Position numbers and translations under genes: made by a program. Positions 11,661 through 23,545 of a DNA stretch of 64,000 bases are shown here, in pieces. The notes under the pieces are model-generated. The model saw nothing but the letters and a program-made list of their open reading frames with translations. It was not told where the DNA came from and searched no databases. Source of the stretch: Sepioteuthis lessoniana (Eukaryota > Mollusca > Cephalopoda > Myopsida > Loliginidae); the NCBI GenBank assembly GCA_963585895.1, contig OY757915.1:88119747-88183746 (forward strand), in the 5' to 3' direction. Each line of letters opens with the position of its first letter. Position 1 is the stretch's first letter.

Positions 11661-11870
11661 TCGTCTAATTTTGATAGTTTTAGTGATGGGTGGTAGGCAG
11701 CCGAACAACTGCTCTTTTGTGGGGTGCTACCTTCCGGACTGGCAGCATTCTTGTGTAGTTGCCGTCAAGCTTTTTCTCCAGCCGTTTATTTAGCGTCCAT
11801 GTAGTGTATCCATATAGTTGTATCGACACGACCGCTGCTTGGAAGAGACTACGTTTCAATGTAGATAAAT
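11655..11870 (-). mobile_element. LINE fragment (- strand), same family as 6790-7885
   Basis: Reading the complement gives ...FQAAVVSIQLYGYTTWTLNK... and KKLDGNYTRML, matching the C-terminal RT region of the 6790 copy. It abuts the end of repeat E copy 1 with no visible gap. Truncated at both ends. Confidence 0.7.
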
Positions 11871-11879
11871 GTTTTTAAT

Positions 11880-12245
11880 TATTCTTTTCGTAATTGTTTA
11901 CTTAGGTGTCAGTTCGGAATTCCTTTGAGAATTAAACTTTGTTAGCGTTCGTGAAATTTGTCACTAATGCTTTGGTTCAGCTGCTAAAGTAGCAGTAAAA
12001 TATATTGTGTCTGTTCTCTTTGAATACTGGACTTCTACTGTCTTGGCAGGGGATTGCTGGCCCCAGTCACACTAGATTTTGGCGGCAAAGATACGGAAAA
12101 ATAATGATGACATACTTAGATCTTTTTCTGAGAAAGGATGATTTTGTTTCGAGACGTGATGAAACACCTGACTTAGAGACTATTATAGTATCCAGGTATA
12201 GATGGTATGGAAGAAAATTAGCTTTTCATAATAAAAAAATTGGTT

Positions 12246-12289
<44 letters not shown>

Positions 12290-12820
12290 CTCAACCGATT
12301 TCCATATTATAAAAAGGTGTTAATTTTTGTGAAAAAAAGGTCCAGAAGCTGTAATTTTTAAATCTGTATTTTTGCATTGATTAACCAATCAGCGCTTTAG
12401 TGCTAGTTTTAAATTTTCGAAATACCTCAGAGACGACAATATTTGACTTGCCGTGAAAAAATTGAAGGATCTAAACCCAAAATAATTCAAGAAATCTTTT
12501 ACTTCCAAGAATATTAAAAATATAACTTTTTTCCCTTTAGATTCCTAGATCAACTTTTTGGTCTAATTTCGAGCCTATCTAAATTGTATAAGTAAGCGAA
12601 GAAATAAATATCTCTTTAGTAAGTATGGAATTGTCTATACTTACTCAATCAACAGTGGGAGTGAAATTTATTCCATTACCTATTCAACATTTCGGCTTAT
12701 TTCTTTTAAGTGTAAATTTAACATTCTTTTCTTACGAGATTTCTTTTTGTTTCAACATCTTTTATCTATCTTAATATTGAGCGTATACGTTAGTGTTCAT
12801 ATAAATCTATTATTACTAAA
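11880..12820. other. Unassigned AT-rich stretch with (TA)n
   Basis: (TA)19 at 12249-12286. Apart from the weak exon candidate at 12541, nothing coding is supported. Confidence 0.4.
12541..12595 (+). CDS. Weak candidate continuation of the 9579 exon
   Basis: A pyrimidine-rich acceptor (ACTTTTTTCCCTTTAG) ends at 12540. Joined in phase to the exon ending 9695, it reads K-F-L-D-Q-L-F-G-L-I-S-S-L-S-K-L-Y-K and then TAA at 12593. The same spot also offers a donor, AA/GTAAGC, at 12592. The peptide is helical and hydrophobic like the upstream exon, but it is short and has no recognised family. Treat as a guess. Confidence 0.2.
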
Positions 12821-12821
12821 G

Positions 12822-13068
12822 TAAAGTAAAGTGGACGACCGTAGTCGAGGGCGACCAGAAGGCTCTGTTTTCAATAGCTACTACACTGAGGTGTAGGAGA
12901 GGGCGCTGCTCCTTTCCCTGGATTGTTCCACTTTACCCTTGATCTATACCTTATAATACTGAGTGTTAAGCAAGGAGGTATCGAGTACCATTTTTAAAGT
13001 CTTTGGTATGACGCGACCTAGGATTGAGCCCAGGTCTCTCGGACCATTGGCGAACACTGTACCCACTT
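12822..13068 (-). repeat. SINE-A copy 3
   Basis: Near full-length - strand copy. The 3' end lies at left (complement of GTCCACTTTAC), with the body GCGCTGCTCCTTTCCCTGGA and the B-box complement GGATTGAGCCC near 13021. Confidence 0.8.
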
Positions 13069-13334
13069 AATATTTTGCTTGCTGAGTGTTTCATTTTACT
13101 TACAAACCGATATTAGCGTCATAACTTTGTTTTCCCATTACATAGTTACACATTCACACAATATATTTCATACACACAAACTATGTCTCTTTATTTCAAG
13201 CTAACAAAAACTGCTATATTTCATTGCACTAATCTTCTCAAAAAATATCTACACTCAAATACTATCTTTGCTTACAAGAAAAGATTTTGTAATTTGCCAA
13301 AATTTCTTAGATGAAGCCTGATAATTTTATCATT

Positions 13335-13392
13335 TAGAATATTCGTATTATTGTCTTCATTTTCAGATGAAGACGATAGTCCGAATATTCTA
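13335..13392. repeat. Fold-back sequence, 26-bp arms, 6-nt loop
   Basis: Arm 1 (13335-13360, starting TAGAATATTCG) and arm 2 (13367-13392, ending CGAATATTCTA) are inverted copies matching at about 22 of 26 positions, around a TTTCAG loop. Some mismatches are G-T compatible in RNA. Could be a MITE core or a hairpin RNA. Confidence 0.5.
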
Positions 13393-13518
13393 AGTGAAAA
13401 AGGATTTTATAATTTTAATTTTTCAACAAACTTTTCACTCAATTTAAAGCTATAAAAATGTATAAATTTGTTAATCGGAGTTTTATTCAATCATTTAGTC
13501 ATTTTTCCCGACACACAC

Positions 13519-13519
<1 letters not shown>

Positions 13520-13560
<41 letters not shown>

Positions 13561-13700
13561 CGAAACGTGAACCCGTGATGATATTGTTGCTTATATTTAG
13601 GAAGAAGTGAAGAATTTTAATAACTAGACTTCACATTCGCTTACTACGATGTCGTAGACCAGTACGTTAGCCACTACGTCACAGAGACACCTTCAGCATA
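13520..13700. repeat. (TA)n(GA)n run and repeat G fragment
   Basis: (TA)15 at 13520-13550 runs into (GA)5. The following bases include GCTTATATTTAGGAAGAAGTG, a repeat G landmark. On the - strand, 13690-13630 reads like a tRNA-like head (GTGACGTAGTGGCTAACGTA). Confidence 0.4.
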
Positions 13701-13959
13701 ATTAAATCACGTGTATACAAAGTATTGGAGATAGATAAGAATATCCCTAATATTTTTTTTAATTGAAAGTTAATTTTATTATTGTTTATGGAACATTATA
13801 CCGTTACGAATCGTCTCCCGTTGTTAAGTCACCTTTCAAACCCACGCTGTTTACTAACTTTTTAGACCATGTGTTGATTATAAGAGCGGCCGAATTTCGT
13901 CACTAAAAACCGGGCAGTCAAATTTAAGGGAAATAACGAGAAACAACAATAACAATAAT

Positions 13960-14545
13960 ACGAATACTCTGACGTCGTGAATCCAGGCCTGGCCGATGCG
14001 TCTAGGTTTGCCGGGGAGTTTTCACTGGACTCAGATCCCTCGGCTTTCCTTGTTAGTCTGAGATAGTCGCCACCATTCGTTACGTTGTGAATTTTTGATC
14101 CGAATAGCAGTGTTTTAGCTATCTCAGACAGTTTCTACTGTGGGAGTCGATCTAATTTGGGCTGGAATCCACGCCGAAGTAAAATCGCTGTTCCTGTCAC
14201 GGATCACAAAAATACACAAAAAGAAGGAAAAGAACGCTTTCGATTTTTGTATAATACAATTTTCTCAAAGCTATTGTTTTAATCTAACTATATACGTATT
14301 TACAGAAATGTGTAGAATACAAAAAGAAAGAAAAAGGTCTTACGAAACTTATTCGTTCGTTTGGAAATGTGACAGATCAAACAGAAGATACAAGGGAGGT
14401 GACTATCGTTTCTTGGTTATCTTAACAAAAATATTTGTTCGTTTCGGCTTTTGCTTCGAACTCTCAGTTCTGGACTAATCCTGACTTTGCCAGAAATTTT
14501 GGGACAATCCTCAATTCTCGGATGGGTTCTGCACTGACCCCTTCT
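13960..14545 (+). repeat. Repeat E copy 2
   Basis: Same landmarks and order as copy 1 at 11035, and the same orientation. Diverges after GGATGGGTTCTGCACTGA, where copy 1 meets a LINE fragment and this copy continues into a CT-rich tract and GTCGACGATTTTTGGGCACG. Confidence 0.75.
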
Positions 14546-15100
14546 CTGTCTCTCTTGATCTCTCTTCTCTCGTCTTCCTTGATCCGATCTGTACTGATCT
14601 ATGGGTGCTGTGCACTGCTCATATAAATTGGAGGTGGGGTGTCGACGATTTTTGGGCACGCCCATGCATAATATGGAATTATGGGATATTTTGATTTTAT
14701 TTCATTATTTGTTTTATTTTGTATTTAAACTTTATTAATTTATTAATCCTACCGTTTCAATGCTGTAGTGTTTGGTAATAAATAATAACTAATAATATCC
14801 GTTTTGATTGTATAATGTTCCACTAGAAATTATACAATCCTAGTTTTGAATGGTAGGTAGTTGGGAAGATATTTAGTCGAGTCCCCACTCATCAAGAACC
14901 AATATTAGCATTAGTATATCATAGATATACTAACACTGACCAAAATGTAAGTAAAGATACGATAAACTCATTTATACATACAAGAAATTACACTTTTATT
15001 TATATAATATCCATAAAAATAGTATTAAAAGGAAAAAAATACACAAACGTGTCCATGATAGGATTATACACTTATTGGCCCATGAATAAACTTTGCCCAG
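14546..15100. other. Unassigned AT-rich stretch
   Basis: No gene supported. Holds a short palindrome (TTAGTATATCATAGATATACTAA, about 14913-14935). Confidence 0.35.
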
Positions 15101-15670
15101 TCGGCTGGGGCTGTAGAATACACCGACTGCTTCTCTGTAGAGGGGTAAGACCCCCCCCTAACGAGTGTCCTGGATATGACACTAAACTATCTGATGGTGA
15201 GTTTCCAGCAGTGCTGGAGCTTTGGGGAATGTGGAGTACCCCTTCATTGCCGTCGCTCCCAGGTCCACTCTGGCCCGGAATGGTAGCACCTGATAGGGCC
15301 CTATCTATGGGTTAAATAGAACTAACAGCATACTTATGCTAAAATGAATTGTTTGAGTAAACTGAATTGCTTGAAACAGAAATGTTTTTCACAATTAAAC
15401 CATACTTACATTTAAACTGCGTGCTTATGCTTAACTGAATTATTTGAAATGGAACTGTTTTTGACATTAAAACTGTATTTACACTTGACTGAATTGTTAC
15501 ATATAACAGCTTGAATAGTTTGAAATGGAAATGTTTTTGACAATTAAATTGTGTACTTATGCTAAACTGAATTGTTTTAAATAGAACAGATTATTTACAT
15601 AAAAATGGATTTGGCATTAAATAACCTACAATGGTTGATATGACATAAAACCCAACCCAACCCAACCAAC
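15101..15670 (+). repeat. Element C copy 2 (best full-length copy)
   Basis: About 570 bp. Head GGCTGGGGCTGTAGAATACA; GTCCTGGATATGACACTAAA; CCCCTTCATTGCCGTCGCTC; CTATCTATGGGTTAAATAGA. About four imperfect units of 60-65 bp follow (GAATTGTTTGAAATGGAAAT, TTTTTGACAATTAAA). The 3' tail is GGATTTGGCATTAAATAACC then GGTTGATATGACATAAAAC and (CCCAA)n. No open frame and no long terminal or inverted repeats, so probably a SINE-like retroposon. Confidence 0.75.
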
Positions 15671-15679
15671 ATGAATAAA

Positions 15680-17163
15680 CTGTACGTGGAGCTTGTACAA
15701 AATGGAAAAAGGTTTACTTGACAAGTGTGGATTATATCGCTGTGTGGTTTTACCGCTCCCTTACAGAAACAGAGATAACGTCTCTTCTTTTCAAAGAACA
15801 GAAGCAAAAATGAGGTCGAGAATGAGTCCCTGAAACTGTCGTGTGATACCCTACGATGCCCTTAACAGGCATACCAACTCCCTAAGGGAGATAACTATTT
15901 ATTGAATCCCTAAATTGGTATATTTAGTTTTGAAGAAAATCAACCTTTGAGAAACAATCGATAAGGGTTTACTTATTTCTGACAATACTATACATGTACT
16001 TGTCTGTAACAACAGAACCAATCTGGCAAAATGCCATTTTAACAAGCTTATTGCATACAGTTCAACCTTCTAGATTGTAGAATCAGTTTTATAGGTCAAG
16101 TCATAAGAAACAAGCAGCTAAAGATCACATAGCCATTAACTCCTTACTGTCTGTCCACTTTGTTATCATTTGGAACAGGGCAGTCATTATGCTCAAAGCT
16201 GAACGTATCAGTTTTGAAGAGCTAGACAGATAGTAGCTAGCAGTAATAAAAAAATTGTAATGAAAAGTAATAGACTTACTTACCAAGTCACCTCTATGTA
16301 ATATTGCAAACAAATAACTAGGAATAACAATGAGATAAACTTCATAAGGCCCATAAGCGTTGTGTCTGCTCAAGCAAGGAAAATATTCTACGATGACCGT
16401 TTTAAAAATTTCTTTTCTAACCTTAGATAATTCAACAACAAAGTTTGACAAGGAAAGTTTATCGCATCTGCTTTCCCTAGAGTCAGTATTTTGTAGAATT
16501 ATTATACTTCTATAACTGCTAGTCACTGTCTAGCTATATACATTTGAACACGAATGTTTTAAAAATATCTTATGAAGCAACAAGAAAGATAGGTAGAAAG
16601 GAGATTGTATATTTTGTTGAAGTGTAATTTGTTGAACGAAGGGAGTGGCTTACTGATGCTGGGCGTGAGACGAACACTCATTTATAGCAAGGTGGACAGT
16701 AAAAAATAGGGTTGCGTGACCGATAAATACGTCGATCCCACAAACTTTGAAAAAGAAAGTGATTGACGACCAACTTGGTAAGGATGGCAAAGACAAGAGG
16801 GTTAATTCAAAGAGTCAAGGTTTTATTTGGCGAATTGATAACAATTGGATTGGTAGTTGGTTCACTCAAGGACCAAGATGTAGTCGGAGTTGCCGTGCGC
16901 TATTGGTCTGTCACGGGCCTGAATGTACAGATGCTGGTTCGTTGACCCAGCAGCTAGTCTGGAGGTGTCTGCAGCCTGGTGATGTCAAAACTGGTCTGCA
17001 GTTGTCTGCGACCTAGTGATGCCAGAAATGGTCTGCAGTTGTCTGCGGCCTGGTATCAGCAGAGAGGTGTAAGCGAGGAGACCAAAAGTGATCATTGAAA
17101 GACTTTATGAAACTGCCCTTAAACGGGCTGGCTTGTGACTTTCTGAAGTTATTCCTGAGGACT

Positions 17164-17212
<49 letters not shown>

Positions 17213-19140
17213 AAGCAGTGGTGATTGGTTGGTTCCTGCGTCGTCTGATTGCTGGAGTCAAGATGTCGGCTGTTGAGTTGGCCCGTAGCAGTGCATCTTC
17301 GGCAGCTCTTACTGATAAGGCCTGGGTCGGAGTCCAATGACATGAGGAGATACGTATACCTTCCTTGCCCCCACGGCTGTCTTAGCGGCTGGAATGTCTT
17401 GGGTCGTTGACTGCTGTGTTTATATGGAGATAGCAGCTTCTTCTTTTGAGGTTGGAGCTGAGGGAATTCTGTGTAACAAAAAGCAGGAAGTCCCTCTTTT
17501 AGATAATAGTAGTTATTGGATATTTCATTATACTAACACAAGGAGCTTTTAAATACCACTTGCTTCATTCTGCCTTTATGGGTTATCTTCTATTTGTTCT
17601 GCAGAATTAATTTTTTCGGGAAATAGCGGTGTCACGTGATATCCCACTGGGAGGAGGGAGATAAAGTTACTACTCCTCGTGTTTGAATTGACAGCATCTA
17701 GCCGTCAAAGAGTGACCGTTAAGAGAGAATGTAGGTCACAGAGGGGATATCAACAGGTGTTGGTACTTAGTAACCTCAGGTCGCCGGACACCGGAAGGGG
17801 AGGAAGAGAGAAGCCAAATGATTGGCTGGGACCCCAAAACGGAAGTGGGGCTCCCCCCCCGTCAGCGGAAATAGATAGTAAGAAAGCCAGTTTTTGAGCA
17901 GGGCTCGTGGCAGACAGATCCATGGCCATTTACTCCGGGTTGAAGACAAAAGAATAACTGAGACACGAGGGACCCCAGGTTCTTTAAGCCAGTGTAAAAA
18001 AATAGAATAAAGTCTATTAGCCCGTGAAAGAAGAAAGATTCTCCAGTGGAACCCAAGTAACTTTGGGCCATTTCTCCTTTATACCCAAATTTTGTATACC
18101 ACTCTCTCTCTCTTTCAATTTGAAGAAAAACAAAAGTCAAGAAAGGATATTTATATTCGTGGACTGTCCAATTATTATATGTTTTGACACTTTGAAAGTG
18201 TATATAACTGTAGTAAAGGAATCATATATTTTTATGTTACCACGTGGTCGAAGTTTGTTCTTTGCAGTTCTTCTACGAATTTGTTACTTCATGCTTCCTT
18301 TTCAGCTTCTATTCGCCTTATGTTATCTTGCTTAGAATTGTCCTACTAATTCCTTTAAAATATCACACGGGAAACTGGAGTTGCCGACTACTACAATATA
18401 ATATTATTACGACTAAAACCTATAGGTCCATATTCTTCCATTATCTAGGGGGAGGAAGTTTAGCGACCTGGTGGGTGTGTGGACAGTGTGAAATTCGGAA
18501 CCCCTTGCCAGCGGCGGTCAGTCTGGCCCTAAATTAATCCCTCACATAATATGCCAGTTCTTATATGCCAGAGAGAAAAACTCTGAACGAGGACTTATTA
18601 TATAGGGGATCAAGTGCCAACCTGCCCCGTCTTCACACGTGCGAAAATAAAAGTCCCGTTTTGGGATTTTAGTCAATTTGCCGTCACAGCGGCATGACAT
18701 TGTTGTTAGTTGACGTCATGGCTGACTTTGCGTTTTTATTTATTTATTCCTTTTTATTTTTTTTTTATCGGGGATTTTTGGGTTTGTGTAGCCAGTACGC
18801 TACGATAAGAGCTTGAAAGACAAACCCCAACGAAAAACCAGTCCGAGCCGAATCTCAGAGTATAGTTTTGAAACTTTTCCAGGCAAGAATCAAACAGTTT
18901 CTGAAAGTTTGGTCGAAATCGGAGTAAAAATGGCGAGGCTTTCGTTTTATCAATCAACTGGCATTTGGTGAATTATAAGATTTCATCGTGCCGAGCTCTT
19001 ATTTGGTTTATTGGTTTAATGCCATATGAACTCCTAATGGATTATTTAGAGTCAAAAATTAATTCATACGGAAATTATAATTATAATCTTAACTATATTT
19101 TCAATATTCCATTGTATTCTTAAATGACATTTTTTGTCAA
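15680..19140. other. Unassigned CpG-richer stretch
   Basis: No confirmed gene. 16287-16473 on the - strand is an open, protein-like segment followed by a GTAAGT donor (see findings). An imperfect tandem repeat of about 40 bp (GGTCTGCAGTTGTCTGCG) lies at 16968-17060, a (GA)22 microsatellite at 17167-17211, and TCACGTGA at 17632-17639. The 17650-17900 block is relatively GC-rich. It could include an unrecognised transposon. Confidence 0.35.
18711..18718. promoter_or_regulatory. CRE palindrome TGACGTCA
   Basis: A perfect CREB/ATF palindrome in a locally CpG-rich patch (about 18600-18960). An ATGGCG start-like codon at about 18928 opens only 13 codons. No gene could be assigned, so function is uncertain. 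Confidence 0.2.
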
Positions 19141-19144
19141 TTGT

Positions 19145-19280
19145 TATAGATTGAACCCTAACTCTCTGAGACACCGTGGAACTGGGAGTAATTGTAATGA
19201 AGAGATACTCCACTATCTCCACAGCTTCAGAAATGGAACCCAACCACCAGATACGATGTAGTATCAGACCCAGGATACAA
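19145..19280 (-). repeat. Element C copy 3 (partial)
   Basis: The complement reads the middle part of element C (GTATC...CAGATTC-type head edge through TACAATTACTCCCAGTTCCA). Truncated on both sides. Confidence 0.6.
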
Positions 19281-19289
19281 AGTTTTTCT

Positions 19290-19402
19290 TCGTACGGTTT
19301 ATATAGTTTGTTAAATTTTTTTCAGACAGAGCTACGAGCTCAAAAGAGCTAACGGTTCGAGCTCATTTCCCATAATGTCGTAATCCAGCATATTATGCTA
19401 CG

Positions 19403-19451
<49 letters not shown>

Positions 19452-20000
19452 GAAAATAGAAAAACAAAGTCAGCCAAAAATGATGAATAATTGAAAGTCA
19501 ACGTAAAAATGTTTCGGTTTTAATAAACCTTCATCGGGACTTTAGGATGATGAAAAATATTGCTTGAATAGCGATGGATGTTTTATTAAAATAATAGGAG
19601 AAAAGAGAAAATATATACACAAAGAAAGATCACATAACCGATCTATTAGCGTTCTTTTTTGAAAACACTATCTCGCGATTGGCACAAGCAATGATGTTTA
19701 AATATATAGAATTTCTCGGAAATATAATGGATTGAAAGATAATAAAAGCAAAAATTGTCAAAGGGAAAGAAGAGAAAAAAGAAAGAAAAAGAAAAGAAAA
19801 AGGAAAAAAGAAAGGAAAGAAAAGAAAGAAAAAAAAGAACATTTGAAGATATTTTTCTTGATTTAAGTTTGGTCTATTTGTTAAAGGAGCATCAACTCCT
19901 TATGGGTTATTTAATGACGAAATTATTTTTTCGAAATGCTTGATTATAATCATGACAATATTTTTATTGTTCTACAGGAAATATTTTTATCACCCTTTTT
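19290..20000. other. Unassigned; (TA)n and A/G-rich tract
   Basis: (TA)20 at 19408-19448 borders a stretch whose - strand (19536-19511) reads CGATGA-AGGTTT-ATT-AAAACC-GAAAC, like the short hairpin with GAAAC common near the ends of Penelope-like and some other retroelements. 19760-19838 is a purine-rich run. No gene supported. Confidence 0.35.
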
Positions 20001-20002
20001 TT

Positions 20003-20222
20003 AGTTTGTCAATCATTTGTTTGAACACTATTATGGTTTCATGTACTCCTATCCAATATTAATAATTTTTAAACAGATCTATTTGACCCATAGATGGGAC
20101 CCTAATAAATACTATCAATCAGACACACAGTGGAACTGAGAGTAATTGCAATGAAGAGGTACTCCACAACCCCTAGAACTCCAGGACTAGAGCCTCACCA
20201 CCAGATACAGTTTAGTGTTAAT
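20003..20222 (-). repeat. Element C copy 4 (partial)
   Basis: Complement of the element C middle part: ATTTGACCCATAGATGGGAC, GTAATTGCAATGAAGAGGTA, CTCCACAACCCCTAGAACTC, CACCAGATACAGTTTAGTGT. Confidence 0.7.
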
Positions 20223-20279
20223 TGATATTGTTTTGTGTGTATTGCAGGATGTAGAGCTCTTGTTAAGTGATTGAATGAT

Positions 20280-21780
20280 TTTGACGGCATCTAGGATTAT
20301 TTTATGCCTAGATGTTAGGGAATTGCATTCATTGTACTTTTTTTGTGCAGTTGTTTCTTAAAAGTTTTCTTGCACATAGTCATATGATATCAAGTCTTCC
20401 TGTCTATTAAAAATAATTTGCATGCATTGGCATGATTTCATGTATTCCTATCTAATACCAGTAATTATATGGTTTTTTAAAAAATTATTTCCATTCAATA
20501 ATAGTCAATTTTTTACACAGTTATATGATTTCAAATAACTAACAATAATCGTTAGTAAGCAATTATAGCTTCAAGTAACTATTCTTGATACAAATAATTG
20601 ACGGTTATATGGCATCAAGTACAAGGTGGAACGATAAAATTGTCGTCCTAAAGAAAACAACACTACAGCTTTATTTTAAAACTTTTATTGAAAAAATCAA
20701 TTCAGGTAACTTGATTATGTAGTAGAGCTGACATCTACTCAACGTAGCCGCTTTCAGCCCCAATCACCGCCTCGATACGGATCCGGAACTGGGAGCATGC
20801 CTTTTCCACAAGCGCCAGCGGAAGTTTGGCGAATGCTCGGCGGATGGCGGCGACCAGGCTGGCTTTGGTGTTGTGGGAGGTCATGTTGATGATGACGTAT
20901 GACCAAACGAAGTAGTCCAGCGGGTTCAGGTCGGGGGAGGAGGGGGCCAGTGAGAGAAGGGTACAAAGTCGTAGCACTCCTTCTGAAGCCAAGCCCGGGT
21001 CTCTTTGGACTTGTGGGCCGACGCCGAGTCCCGCTGCTACATCCAGGGTCTGCCACCGGCCACCCGATTGCACCAGGGGATCATCACACTCTTCAGCACA
21101 TCCAGGTACACTTTGGTGTTGACTTTCAAGCCGATTTCGAAGATGTGAGGTGGCATGATATGGCTCCCACTTGAAACCACACCAAAGACCATAACCGTAG
21201 CCGGAAACTTTGTTTTCATCACCCTGGGCACGTCCCTGTTATTAGTGGTAATCCAGATTTGCATTTTGAGGATCCTGGCAATGGTCCTGTTGTGATAACT
21301 TGGATCGGTAGAGAGCATGAGTTGTACAGCGGCCCATCTCCGATCTCGCTCGTTGAACATTGTGTCACTTTCAGACATGATAGAAGGCTCCTATCGCTCT
21401 TGGGATTTGTACACAACTGGCCAACTAGTAGATGGTCTGCAACAAAAAAAGAAAACTAGTTTTCATTAAACCGAAATGGAATCATGTCGTCTTTTCTAGG
21501 GCGACAATTTTATCGTTCCACCCTGTATTCCTATCGAATACGGTTTATTTTTTAATAGACATATATTTAACTCATAGGTTGGATCTTAACAGGTACTACC
21601 ACTCCTGGTTAGAGTAGTTCTAGTTGTAATGGCAATGAAGGAGCCCTCCACATTCCCCAGATCTCCTGAATTGGAGCTTCACCATTAGACCCAGTTCAAT
21701 GTCATACCAGGACAACTCTTTATTTTTTCAGGTGGAGGTAATTTTATTTTTTTCTAGAGGATATATTCAGTATCTTCTAA
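20280..21780 (-). repeat. Element C copy 5, split by a mariner-type transposon
   Basis: Left part 20280-20621 (tail GTTAGGGAATTGCATTCATT and minisatellite) and right part 21526-21780 (ACTCATAGGTTGGATCTTAA, CAATGAAGGAGCCCTCCACA, head). The interrupted bases (GGCATCAAGTA / TTCCTAT) are continuous in the uninterrupted copy near 32120 (GGCATAAAGTATTCCTAT). Confidence 0.75.
20622..21525 (-). mobile_element. Tc1/mariner-superfamily transposon, defective, with TIRs
   Basis: Terminal inverted repeats of about 30 bp: left GGTGGAACGATAAAATTGTC (from 20625), right its near-perfect complement ending CCACCCTG at 21525. Flanked by the TA target duplication (20620-20621, 21526-21527). The - strand encodes transposase pieces: GVVSSGSHIMPPH...GLKVN and AGGRPW (about 21200-21050), QRDSASAHK around the second catalytic Asp, and SSPDLNPLDYFVW around the third (ORF 21073-20735). 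An in-frame stop after GRPWM and at least one frameshift separate them. Part of the N-terminal half is deleted (904 bp against about 1.3 kb for full elements). Inactive. Confidence 0.9.
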
Positions 21781-22327
21781 GCCCACCAGCTGGGAGGTTT
21801 GTGGGGTTAGAAAAGAAGAAATAGAATTTTTTTAAAAATTAAAAAATGTAGCAGTTTCCAAAAGCCTCTGACAGGAAGCAAAATCTGAGCATTCTGCAAC
21901 TTTGTATGGTTTTTTTCTTGTTTTTTTTTTAGTATATAAAATTATCTGTTATATGTTATCATGTTGTGAATTTTCTTTTGTTTGCGTTATTCATTTCTTT
22001 GCGTTGTAAATTGTGGATCGACACTCGACGTTTTGTTTCGTACAAAAAATCAAGAGAACTAAACGACTAACTCACCCTCCACAAGGTAAACATTTAATAC
22101 TTTGTTGCAATATTAATGTTTTGAAAGTCAATATATTTCGAAATTATTTTAAACATTATCTCGAGCTGATTTTTTTATCCATGGATAGGACTCAGAAAGG
22201 TACTACCACTTCGGAATGGAGTAGACCTGGTAGTAATGGCAATGAAGGGGAAACTCCACATTCCCTAGAGCTCCAGAACTGGAGTCTCACCATTAGATTC
22301 AGTTTCATGTCATATTCAGGACACTCC

Positions 22328-23450
<1,123 letters not shown>

Positions 23451-23545
23451 AGCACTCCTTTTTTGGTGTGTGTGTGGGGTACTACTCCTTTGTTGGAGAT
23501 AAAGTCAGCATGTTCTCAGTCCCGCCGACAGGGTGAGACTCAAAA

